A stretch of 64,000 nt of DNA from Sulfuricella sp. (GTDB taxonomy: Bacteria > Pseudomonadota > Gammaproteobacteria > Burkholderiales > Sulfuricellaceae): contig JBAZID010000009.1 of assembly GCA_041651995.1 (NCBI GenBank), positions 1-64,000 of the forward strand, given 5' to 3'. The notes beneath the pieces are model-generated. The model made no database searches and was not told the origin of the DNA. It saw nothing but the letters and a program-made list of their open reading frames with translations. Below are positions 1 to 8,075 of the stretch, piece after piece; the stretch's first letter is position 1; each line of letters begins with the position of its first letter. The position numbers were made by a program, and so were the translations under genes.

Positions 1-3000
1 CTGTTTTCGGCACCCTTGATGTGGATGTCGCCTTGGTCAGCCTTGAGTTGCGAGGCGGTGATGTCTATTACGCCTTGGGCGTCGAGGGTGATGCCTTGTG
101 CGCTCTGGAGGGTGCTGCCGTTCAGGGTGCGGCTTTGTCCGACTGCGTCGAGGCCGTGTTGCGTACCGCTGGGCAGGCCGGTGGCGAAGGCCCAGGTGCG
201 GTTGCTTTCTTTCCGGGTGCGCTCGCTGCTGCTCAGGTCTTCGCTGGCGGTGAGGATGATGTGTTGGCCGGTGAGGTCGATCTTGCCATTGCCGGCGCGA
301 ATTTCGCTGCCTTCGATCAGGATCAGGCCTTTGTTCATGTCCTGGGTGTTGTTGAGGTTGGCGGCGAGTACGATGTTTCCTGTCTCGCTGCCGAGGCGGC
401 TGCCGCTGTGGGTGATCTGGTCGAGGGTGTCGCTTGCTTCGTTGCTTTGCTTTTTGTAGCCGCGGGTGCTGAGGCCGGATGTTTTTTCGTCCCTGAGGTG
501 GCTTTCGGTACGGGTATTTTCGGCGGCGGTGAGATGGATGTCGTTGCCGGCCAGGAGGGCGATGGTGTTTAGTGCCTTGATCTGGCCGCCTTCAATGTGA
601 ATGTCGTTCCCGGCATCGAGAACGGCGGTCTTGCCTGTGAAGGTGCTGGTCAGGGCGGTGGTTTCATTCAGGGTGTCGCGGGTGGCGACGGTCTTTTTGC
701 TGCCCCAGTTGCCGCGGCTTTGGCTGTAGCTGGCTTCGTCGCGCTGGTCGTTGGCTTCGCCTGCGCTGAGGGTGATGTTGCGCCCGGCAGTGGCGAGCAG
801 TTCGCCCTGCTCGCTGGTGACGCTGGCGGCTTTGGCGTTGAGGTCGTTGCCGGCCGAGAGGCGCAGGTCGCCCTGGGTCTGGATGGTGGTGCCGATGTCG
901 CTGCGGCTGTTTTCTTTGCGATAGTTGCGGCTGTCCCAAGCTAAGTCGTGCTGTTGGGCTTCGCTGACGGTGCCGAGCTTGAGGTTGTTGCCGGCGGCCA
1001 GGGTGGTGCTGCCTGCCCCCTCTTCCGCGAGGGGTGAGGGGGAAGCGGCGGCGTTGAGGATGGCGGCGGCGTCGAGATTGAGGTCGCGTCCGGCGGTTGC
1101 CATGAGGGTGCCGCCGCTGCCGGTGACGTACAGGCCGGCAACGCGGTCGATATGGGTGCGGCTGCCCTGGGCGTTGGTCTGGGTGCGGGTGGTGGAGAGG
1201 ACGTTGAGGTCGCGTCCGGCGCTGGCGCTGAGGGTGTGCATGGCCTCTATTGTGCCACCGATGTTGTCGAGGTCGGTGCGGGCCTGGATGCCGAGGTCGT
1301 TGCCGCTGATGCGCCCGCCGAGGTTCCTGACATTCTCGGCGCTGAGGCTGACCACGCTACGGCCAGCGATGGTGCCGCTGTTGCTGAGATCGCCGCTGAG
1401 ATTGAGGCTGACGCTGCTGGCGGCGAGCAGGGCGCCGGAGGTTTGCAGGTCGCCGTCCCGGACGCGCATGTAGAGTTGCGGCACCAGGGCCTGGGTGGTC
1501 TGGCCGTTGGGCAGGGTGACGGTTTTTTCCACCAGCCAGACGATGTCGCTGGTGAGTTGCGCCATTTGCCCGGCACTTAATGCGACGCCGGGGCGCAGTT
1601 GGTGCGCCTGGGCGTAGGTGACGGCGTTGCCCAGCAGCGCCTGGTATTGGGCTTCGTCGTTGGCGTAGCCGTCGAGGAATCTTCTGCCCGTCAGTTGCGC
1701 GACTTGTTCGCGGACCAGCTTTTGTTCGTAGAAGCCGTCGCCAAGGCGTTTATGGGTGATCGCCGGGTCGATTTCCAGGGCGTTGAGCAGGTAGTCCGAA
1801 CTCAGCCAGGTGCGGTAGCTGGCGAAGCGCGGGTCGGTTTCGATCAGGTAGCCGGCGTTGGGGTTTGGGGCGCTGTTGAACAGGCTGCTCAAGGGCGTGG
1901 GGTTGGCGCCTCCAGCGCTCTGGTTGACGCTGGCGATGGCGAGGGTGCCGATGGCGGTGCCGCTGCCGTTGGGCGCGGTATTTTGCTGATAGACGGTGGG
2001 GGTCAGCGAGATGCCTGCCACGCTGGGCGCGGGGTTGTAGCCAGTGATCTGGATTTCGGTCCAATCGTTACAGCATCCTCCGGGTTGGTGGTCGATGTAA
2101 TGGTAGGCCGTGCCCGCCTCGGTGCTTACACGCTCGCCTGCCACTTCGCTATTGGTGAGGCTGCCGAGGTTGCCGGTGAGGGCGCCGCCGGCGATGATGC
2201 GGCTTTTGTCGTTGAGGAGGCTATTGGCGCTCAGGTTCATCGCGCCGCCGGACAGAATTTGCGCCGGGTCGGAGCTTTGCACCTGGGTTTCGGTGATGGT
2301 GCGGGTGTAGTCGTATTGATAGGAGCGGTTGTAGGCAATCCCCCCGATGACCCATTGGTAAAAACTGTCGCGCACATGGTGCTGGTACACGCTACTGGCC
2401 GGATAGCGGGTGCCAGCGCCTTCGCCCTGGAATTCGTTGAAGCTTTGCGAGGAAACCGGTACCACTTGCGTGCTGAAGTGTTCGTTGGTGTTGTTGATCT
2501 GGTAAGCGGAGAGAGTCAGGCTGCCCAGGGCCTCTATGGTGGCGCTGGCGTTGTTGAGAGTGGCCGCCTGGCCGGTGGCTTGTTTGTTGGCGTCGAGATT
2601 GCCGCCGATGGCCATGTCGCCGGCGCTGAAGATCAGGGCGTGTTCGCGGTTGGTGATGGTTTGCGCGCCGATGTCGAGGCGGTTGCGCGCGGCGATTACC
2701 GGGGCTGCGCCGTTTTCGGCGTCGTTGGCGAGGGTGGTGGCACCAATCGAAAGGTGGTCGCCGTAGATGCGCCCGGTGCCGAGGTTGCTGACGGCATTGG
2801 CCGTAATCGCCGTCTCCTGGCCGTCGATCAGGCCGCGATTGATCAAGGTGCCGTCCGCGCTGACATGGGTTGTAGTGGCGCTAATTTGGCCTGAAGCGGT
2901 ATTGTCGATATTGGCTGCGGATATGGCCAGCCCGTTACCGGCCTGCATGGCGGCCAGGTTGGTCACATTGCCGGCCGTTTCCAGGCTGGCGTTGCCGTTG

Positions 3001-4601
3001 GCCAGGAGGTTCCCGGTATGGACATAGTCGCCGCTCAGCCTGACCGCCAGATCACCCTGCGACAGCACATCGCCATCGCCGCTGAGCGTGGCGCTATCGA
3101 CATTCAGGCTTGTGCCGGCGATCAAGGTGCCGCCGGTATTGGTGATTGCCAGGGTTTTGCTGGCGAGATCGCGATCCAGTATGGCGAGTGTCTGCCCCGA
3201 GGAAATCAGACCCAGGGTGTTTTCAAGGGCGCCGGACCCCGTCAGCGCCAGCGATGCGGCGGCGCGTATGGCGCCGGACTGGTTGTTGATCTGGCCGGCG
3301 GCAATGTCAACCAATTGGGCCTCGATGCCTTGATCGGCGCCTTGCGTGTTGGCATTTTCGACGCTGGCCGCACGAATATCGAGTGCGCCGCCGGAGCGGA
3401 TCAGACTGCCGGTATTGTCGACGCGCCCTGTGCCCACGTCGATGCTGATGTTTCCCTGCGCCTGGATATCGCCGCCTTTATTGTCGATCATGCCTTGCGC
3501 TACGATCCGGGCAGCGCCTTGAGCATATACGATGCCGCTATTGACGATGCCGCCATTGGCGTCGAGATGGGCGTCTCCCGCACTGGCGATTCGCCCGCCA
3601 TTCTCAAGAAGACCGTCGCTGGTAACAATCACGTCGCCAGCAGCGGCGGCGATCAGCCCGGAATTTCGAACCCCTACCCCGCTTTCTGAACCGGTCAAAA
3701 AGATCTTTCCTGCATACATTCCGCCAAGATTCGCCACATCAATCGCATAGGCCGGAGCCGCGCCGCTGGCTGCCACGGGTGTGATTTGCGTGTGACCGGC
3801 ATTGACCTCGTTGGCGCCGGCACTAAGCTTTAGGGTGTTGGCCCAAATTCCCGCATTGACTTGCACGGATCGCGCAATGATATCGGTATAGTCCGCCCGG
3901 CTTGTATCCATGCCGGCGCCTTCCACGGTCACTGCGCCCTGCTGGACCCGATAACCCTCCAGATTGCCGCTGTTCACTATTGGGGTACCCGTGGTTAGCG
4001 TCACGCGATTGGCATTGAGGAAACCACAGCCGTCACAACTGATTCCCGCGGGGTTGGCGATCACCACTTGCGCACGGTCGCCAGCGACTTCGACATATCC
4101 GCGCAGCTGGCTGGGATTGCTGCTGTTCACCTCGTTCAGGATCACGCGTGCTGTTCCGGCTGCCAGCCACGGATTTCCCTGTACCCAGCCGCCCAGCTGG
4201 GTTTGCACATTGGTTCGTGCATTGTTCAGAATAACGCCTTGCTGGTTCACGTCGAACTGGCTGTACGCATTCCTCGATACGCCTGCGGCACTCGGGCTCT
4301 GGATGTTCACCTGAACGGTGCCGTTAGCCGATGTTACGACGGTCGGCTGCTGATTTGCCGGCGCGCCAGGGTCGGCAACAACCTGCGCCTGGGCGATATC
4401 GCTCAAGCTGGCGGCCAGACCAAAGGCAAGCAGCACGGAGCAACACACCGGACGAAGCACGCCCAAAATTGCCGGAGAGGCAAGCTGGCCCGGAACATCG
4501 CTCGCCCCCGCAGCCTTGCCTCCGCCGCCCACATTCTCTGCGACGGCCATCAACAGGCCACGAGGCTTGTTGAATATGATGCGGTAGAGGTTTTTGTTCA
4601 T
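1..4601 (-). CDS. TpsA/CdiA-like filamentous haemagglutinin exoprotein, C-terminus outside the window
   Basis: The minus-strand frame opened by the ATG at 4599-4601 stays open to the window edge, giving at least 1533 residues. The N-terminus (MNKNLYRIIFNK, then MAVAE) is an extended signal peptide region as in large two-partner-secretion substrates. A haemagglutination-activity/TPS domain follows; near residue 185 the motif ANPAGISCDGCGF is visible. Next come many degenerate repeats rich in N, G, A and L, expected to form a beta-helix. Around residues 915-1040 lies a block beginning YLIETDPRF and containing KRLGDGFYEQKLVREQ, which I associate with CdiA/FHA proteins. The tpsB gene sits just upstream, so the order is B then A as in cdiBA loci. 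Whether a toxic C-terminal domain and an immunity gene follow cannot be seen. Adhesin is the alternative role. Family assignment is firm; the CdiA role is inferred. Confidence 0.88.
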   Translation of the reverse strand, partial: MNKNLYRIIFNKPRGLLMAVAENVGGGGKAAGASDVPGQLASPAILGVLRPVCCSVLLAFGLAASLSDIAQAQVVADPGAPANQQPTVVTSANGTVQVNIQSPSAAGVSRNAYSQFDVNQQGVILNNARTNVQTQLGGWVQGNPWLAAGTARVILNEVNSSNPSQLRGYVEVAGDRAQVVIANPAGISCDGCGFLNANRVTLTTGTPIVNSGNLEGYRVQQGAVTVEGAGMDTSRADYTDIIARSVQVNAGIWANTLKLSAGANEVNAGHTQITPVAASGAAPAYAIDVANLGGMYAGKIFLTGSESGVGVRNSGLIAAAAGDVIVTSDGLLENGGRIASAGDAHLDANGGIVNSGIVYAQGAARIVAQGMIDNKGGDIQAQGNISIDVGTGRVDNTGSLIRSGGALDIRAASVENANTQGADQGIEAQLVDIAAGQINNQSGAIRAAASLALTGSGALENTLGLISSGQTLAILDRDLASKTLAITNTGGTLIAGTSLNVDSATLSGDGDVLSQGDLAVRLSGDYVHTGNLLANGNASLETAGNVTNLAAMQAGNGLAISAANIDNTASGQISATTTHVSADGTLINRGLIDGQETAITANAVSNLGTGRIYGDHLSIGATTLANDAENGAAPVIAARNRLDIGAQTITNREHALIFSAGDMAIGGNLDANKQATGQAATLNNASATIEALGSLTLSAYQINNTNEHFSTQVVPVSSQSFNEFQGEGAGTRYPASSVYQHHVRDSFYQWVIGGIAYNRSYQYDYTRTITETQVQSSDPAQILSGGAMNLSANSLLNDKSRIIAGGALTGNLGSLTNSEVAGERVSTEAGTAYHYIDHQPGGCCNDWTEIQITGYNPAPSVAGISLTPTVYQQNTAPNGSGTAIGTLAIASVNQSAGGANPTPLSSLFNSAPNPNAGYLIETDPRFASYRTWLSSDYLLNALEIDPAITHKRLGDGFYEQKLVREQVAQLTGRRFLDGYANDEAQYQALLGNAVTYAQAHQLRPGVALSAGQMAQLTSDIVWLVEKTVTLPNGQTTQALVPQLYMRVRDGDLQTSGALLAASSVSLNLSGDLSNSGTIAGRSVVSLSAENVRNLGGRISGNDLGIQARTDLDNIGGTIEAMHTLSASAGRDLNVLSTTRTQTNAQGSRTHIDRVAGLYVTGSGGTLMATAGRDLNLDAAAILNAAASPSPLAEEGAGSTTLAAGNNLKLGTVSEAQQHDLAWDSRNYRKENSRSDIGTTIQTQGDLRLSAGNDLNAKAASVTSEQGELLATAGRNITLSAGEANDQRDEASYSQSRGNWGSKKTVATRDTLNETTALTSTFTGKTAVLDAGNDIHIEGGQIKALNTIALLAGNDIHLTAAENTRTESHLRDEKTSGLSTRGYKKQSNEASDTLDQITHSGSRLGSETGNIVLAANLNNTQDMNKGLILIEGSEIRAGNGKIDLTGQHIILTASEDLSSSERTRKESNRTWAFATGLPSGTQHGLDAVGQSRTLNGSTLQSAQGITLDAQGVIDITASQLKADQGDIHIKGAEN
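1017..1041. repeat. Small palindromic REP-like insert inside the tpsA frame
   Basis: CCCCTC (1017-1022) and GAGGGG (1029-1034) form inverted arms around a 6-nt loop, followed by TGAGGGG. The exoprotein frame reads straight through it and gains a Pro/Ser/Glu-rich tract unlike the surrounding repeats. It resembles the short C/G-rich palindromes scattered in many proteobacterial genomes. Confidence 0.4.
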
Positions 4602-4766
4602 CGTTTTATCCTTGCAAATGCAGGCTGTTACATCTTTAAATGGCGCATCCGACAGTAGAAACGGCAACCAAGCGGGTCACAAACCAGGCATGTATTGGCC
4701 ACCACGGCGGTGCAGCAATTTTTTGAGGGAAATTTCGAGCGTGCATGATTCATCGGCCGGATTGCC

Positions 4767-6524
4767 TCAATATGTCCAGTTGAGATTGAATCCGGCAGTG
4801 GCATTTGCGGTCAGGAATCCATCCGGCTTGCTGACCGGCTGGCCAACGAACGCATCCCAGAAAAACCCACGGTATCCCCCTCGCAGCCCGATTACCGCGC
4901 CGGTAAGACGCGTGCCGGGCAGAAATTGCGCCGAACGCCCGCCGACCTCGCCATAGTCGATGCCGAGATACAGCTCCTGCCCGACCGTGCCGAGTGGCAG
5001 GCCCAATTCATTGCGAATCAGCCAGCCCCGGTCTCCGATCAAGGACGTTTCGCCATCGAAACCCCGCACCGAATAACGCCCGCCGATGGAAAAACGATCC
5101 TGTGGAACCAGCGGGGTCTGGTTCCACTGCGCCCGCCACGTACCGGTGTAGCGCAAGCGTTGCGAGGCAAAGACAAACGGCACGTTAAGCTGGGCGTCAG
5201 CGGTGATCAGCACCGGTCGCGAGGTTCCCTCGCCAAAGCTTTCTTCCGGAGCGGGTATTGCTCCCATGGCCCCGGTGCCGTGCCGGTATCCCGCACTGGC
5301 ATCGAGTGTTGCCGTGCCGAGATACTCGCGATGCGTGAGCCCCAGTTCCCAGCCCGCCATGCGGCGGCGTTGAACCTGGACTTCGGCATCGTCGATGAAA
5401 TTGTTCGAGGATCTGGCCCAACCACGCAGATACACTCCGCTCTTTCGAATCACATCGCGATAAATGACGCGTGACAGGCGCACTTCGCTGTTCTCGCTCG
5501 TGCCGCTGTAGCGATAGGTCTGGTTAACGCCAGCAACCGACTGGTAGTATTTGTAGTTGCTGGCAGTTAAGCCAAGCCGCCAGTAGTGGTAGGGAATTTC
5601 GTAATGCACCGTGTTGCCGTATGAGCCCTTGTTGGCGGCGGCTCCGCCACCTAGATCGTGGTTTAAGCTGAGGTAGAACAGGTCGTTCAGGGTCCACCAG
5701 TTGTCGTAGGCGATCGTGATGCCTCCCTGGTATTTCCCGGTGTACTTGCTGCCGGAATCGTCGACCGAAAGGCTGAGGCGGAATGGCATTGCCTGTTTCC
5801 AGGTAATCACCAGGTCGCTTTCGCCGGGCTCCGCGCCAGGGCCCTCAGCCGGGATAATTTGAATATCTGCATCTGCCGTTGGCACATGCTTGAAGTTTTC
5901 CAGCCCTTGCTCTATGTCGCGCAGGTTAAGAATATCGCCAGGACGGACAGGCATCGCATTCCACTTGGTCGCACGGGGGTCACTGTTCTCTGAAAACCGG
6001 ACCGCCCGAACCCGTCCCGGAATCACAGTTAAAGTGAGCTTGCCAGCCTTCAAATCTTGCGGAGAGGCCAGCACACGCGTAGTGACAAACCCTTTCGCCA
6101 CAATCGCGTTCTGCACGCGCTTCATCACGAGGTTGATCCCGGCGCTGCCCAGACAGCGCCCGGTAGCGGGGTCTGCCACCGGGTCAGCGGCTTTCAGTAC
6201 CCATTGGAATTGCCCGGCATCATTACCGGTCAACGCTATCGTTTGGATAGGAAAGCAGGGCGTCTCGTTCTTCGGCAAAGCGGGCAGCTTGCCTACTTCC
6301 GGACCTTCAAGACGCACATCGGGTGATTGCTCTTGCTGCTGACGCAAGGCCCGCTCTCGTTCCTGCTGCTGCAATAGCTGATGGGCATCGGCATCGCTGA
6401 GGGCTGAAGGTGAAAGGGGGGGTTGAGTCTGCGCAAAAACCAGTGCTGCCGGCAATAGCATGCCGCCAATGGTCAGTACGCTTCCTCGCCACCATCGATG
6501 ACGTACTTTCTTTCTCTGAAACAT
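4767..6524 (-). CDS. TpsB-family outer-membrane transporter (ShlB/FhaC/CdiB type)
   Basis: This 585-residue protein should export the exoprotein encoded 165 bp downstream across the outer membrane. Residues 1-31 form a signal peptide ending in VFAQ. A Gln/Arg-rich helical stretch (about 40-67) precedes a POTRA-type domain (about 85-165), a second POTRA-like region, and a C-terminal 16-strand barrel region. The barrel contains the family hallmark GGRYSVRGFDGE, the lid-loop VRGF/Y motif, and the chain ends in an aromatic residue (NLNWTY), as expected for BAM-dependent barrels. The length fits FhaC/ShlB. It is the first gene of a two-gene tpsB-tpsA unit; the spacing leaves room for a separate tpsA ribosome binding site. 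Nothing looks truncated. Confidence 0.93.
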   Translation of the reverse strand: MFQRKKVRHRWWRGSVLTIGGMLLPAALVFAQTQPPLSPSALSDADAHQLLQQQERERALRQQQEQSPDVRLEGPEVGKLPALPKNETPCFPIQTIALTGNDAGQFQWVLKAADPVADPATGRCLGSAGINLVMKRVQNAIVAKGFVTTRVLASPQDLKAGKLTLTVIPGRVRAVRFSENSDPRATKWNAMPVRPGDILNLRDIEQGLENFKHVPTADADIQIIPAEGPGAEPGESDLVITWKQAMPFRLSLSVDDSGSKYTGKYQGGITIAYDNWWTLNDLFYLSLNHDLGGGAAANKGSYGNTVHYEIPYHYWRLGLTASNYKYYQSVAGVNQTYRYSGTSENSEVRLSRVIYRDVIRKSGVYLRGWARSSNNFIDDAEVQVQRRRMAGWELGLTHREYLGTATLDASAGYRHGTGAMGAIPAPEESFGEGTSRPVLITADAQLNVPFVFASQRLRYTGTWRAQWNQTPLVPQDRFSIGGRYSVRGFDGETSLIGDRGWLIRNELGLPLGTVGQELYLGIDYGEVGGRSAQFLPGTRLTGAVIGLRGGYRGFFWDAFVGQPVSKPDGFLTANATAGFNLNWTY

Positions 6525-6925
6525 AAAGCCCTTAATGGAGCAATGCCACCTGCGTTGGAGTCGATTTATGCTTGGCTTGCGTCAAAAGGGGCCTCTATCC
6601 GGCCCCATTCATGCTTGCGATTCGGAATTGACAGCCTTCCGCGATTAATCGACCTGAAAATCCGCTTATTATGAATTTATCATTATGCCGATGACAACCA
6701 ATATTTCAATGTCATCAAATAAAATGGGCGTAGATTGTTTCTGAATAGGCTTTTTACTTGAATCCAAACGCAGCAAATTAACGCGCGGATTGGCTGCCTA
6801 ATTTGAACCGGATTCGATCATCATGACAAACTCAAATGAGTTCCAAGGCATGTGCAACGAATACAGCAATGATTTTTCAAGTCCGACAGGACTTTCAGGG
6901 GGAAACGCGCTCCAGTTACAGACGT
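6525..6925. promoter_or_regulatory. AT-rich leader region upstream of tpsB with an inverted repeat
   Basis: This 400-bp non-coding stretch separates tpsB from the DUF4124 gene. It is clearly more AT-rich than its neighbours and must hold the tpsBA promoter. GATGACA (6690-6696) and TGTCATC (6710-6716) are perfect 7-bp arms with a 13-nt spacer, about 165-190 bp upstream of the tpsB start, and could be an operator. I cannot name a regulator. No convincing gene is seen here. Confidence 0.4.
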
Positions 6926-7423
6926 CTACTTGCAGCGCCAGTCACCTGGCGCACAACGCTGCGATGGATACGGAGGCTTGGCTACAGGCCCGGGTTTCGC
7001 GGCCGGGATACGAGCGGGGACATAAATGACATTGGGCGTTCTGGCTTCCTCTTCCGCAGCCCTGGCCTGACGTTCCGCGGCGCGCGCCTGCTCTTCCGCG
7101 GCTTGAGCCTGGCGTTCCAGCGCCTGCACCCGCCGCTCCTCCAGTTCCTGCTGCTGCGCCTTCGCTTTGACTTCTTCCTCGACCTTTTTCTTCGCTTCCA
7201 GGCGCGCGCGCGTTTTTTCAGTCTCGGCCCGGACGCGCTTCACTTCCTCCGGGGGCACTTCAGGAACGGGATCCAGCCGCCCCGCTTCCTTCAAATGGCT
7301 GCTGGTGCAGGATTCCGACTGGTAGACAACGCGGCCTTTGGCGTCAAGGCATTTGTAAACCGTGTCCGCTCCCGCGCACGGTGCAAGCAGCAAGCCAGCC
7401 AGCAGGAAGCAGAAGGCACGCAT
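6926..7423 (-). CDS. Secreted DUF4124-domain protein with a charged coiled coil
   Basis: This 165-residue protein begins with a signal peptide (MRAFCFLLAGLLLAPCAGA). A short DUF4124 domain follows (YKCLDAKGRVVYQSESC), the small beta domain found at the N-terminus of many betaproteobacterial periplasmic proteins. Residues about 60-130 are almost entirely E, K, R, Q and A and should form a long helix or coiled coil with repeated RQAQAAEEQAR-like units. A Pro-rich tail ends in RCAPGDWRCK, giving two further cysteines. The start lies 2 bp after the GST stop, so the two genes are probably cotranscribed. The molecular function of the domain is not known to me; envelope location is inferred from the signal peptide. 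Confidence 0.8.
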   Translation of the reverse strand: MRAFCFLLAGLLLAPCAGADTVYKCLDAKGRVVYQSESCTSSHLKEAGRLDPVPEVPPEEVKRVRAETEKTRARLEAKKKVEEEVKAKAQQQELEERRVQALERQAQAAEEQARAAERQARAAEEEARTPNVIYVPARIPAAKPGPVAKPPYPSQRCAPGDWRCK

Positions 7424-7425
7424 GT

Positions 7426-8034
7426 TCAGGCCACCGGCACGGTCTCGGCGAAAGAGGTTCGTTGCGCAAGTTTATCCGCCAGCTTGGCCAGATTGGGGTG
7501 TGCCTCGCGCCACTGGATGTGTGGAAAGCGGAAATCAAGATATCCCAGGGTACAGCCCACGGCGATGTCCGCCAGACTGAAAAAATCACCGGTACACCAG
7601 GTTTTTTCTCCCAACTCCTCTGACATGGCCTCCAGGCCGCGAAAAACCTGGGCCTCCTGGCGCACAATCCATTCCGGGTCCTGCCTGGTTTCGGGCCTTT
7701 TCTGCTCGAGATAAATCGTTACGGCGGACTCCGTCACGCCATCCGCCAGCGCTTCCCAGCGCCGCACGGCGATGCGCGGGCGGTTTTCCTTGGGCAGCAA
7801 AGGCGAAACCGGCGTCAGATTATCGAGATACTCGACAATCACACGCGAATCGAACAGGGTATGGCCATCGTCCATCACCAGCACGGGGACCTTGCCCAGC
7901 GGGTTGTATTCCGGCACCCGGGTGGTGGCTTCCCAGGGAATATCCACCACCGCTTCGTAGTCGATGCGTTTTTCCGCCAGCACCACGCGTACTTTGCGCG
8001 CGAAAGGACTGGTCAGGGACAGGATGAGTTTCAT
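7426..8034 (-). CDS. Glutathione S-transferase family protein
   Basis: This 202-residue protein has a thioredoxin-fold N-terminal domain (about 1-78) starting MKLILSLTSPFARKVRVVL, with the SPFARKVR segment at the usual glutathione-contact position. The cis-proline region YNPLGKVPVLVMDDG and the DSRVIVEYLD motif follow. An all-helical C-terminal domain (about 85-202) carries SLADIAVGCTLGYLDFR, the conserved N-capping box region of GSTs. Length is normal. The closest general type is the YibF/bacterial beta-like GSTs; the substrate cannot be predicted. It lies 37 bp downstream of acnB on the same strand and just ahead of the DUF4124 gene. Confidence 0.88.
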   Translation of the reverse strand: MKLILSLTSPFARKVRVVLAEKRIDYEAVVDIPWEATTRVPEYNPLGKVPVLVMDDGHTLFDSRVIVEYLDNLTPVSPLLPKENRPRIAVRRWEALADGVTESAVTIYLEQKRPETRQDPEWIVRQEAQVFRGLEAMSEELGEKTWCTGDFFSLADIAVGCTLGYLDFRFPHIQWREAHPNLAKLADKLAQRTSFAETVPVA

Positions 8035-8052
8035 GGATTGTTCTCTTTTGTT

Positions 8053-8075
8053 AGCTATCAGCCGTCAGCTATCAG
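8053..8075. repeat. Short direct repeat at the 3' end of acnB
   Basis: AGCTATCAG occurs twice (8053-8061 and 8067-8075), separated by CCGTC, just past and across the acnB stop codon. Similar low-complexity repeats of seven- to nine-base units occur at other intergenic sites in this window. Confidence 0.55.

Noticed and set aside
1599..2894. 431-residue plus-strand frame opposite tpsA
   Set aside because: It mirrors the minus-strand exoprotein frame, has the Val/Gly/Ala-rich composition of an antisense reading, and shows no motif or ribosome binding site.
6823..7029. 68-residue plus-strand frame in the gap next to the DUF4124 gene
   Set aside because: Half of it overlaps the DUF4124 gene in antisense, it has no clear ribosome binding site, and I see no homology.
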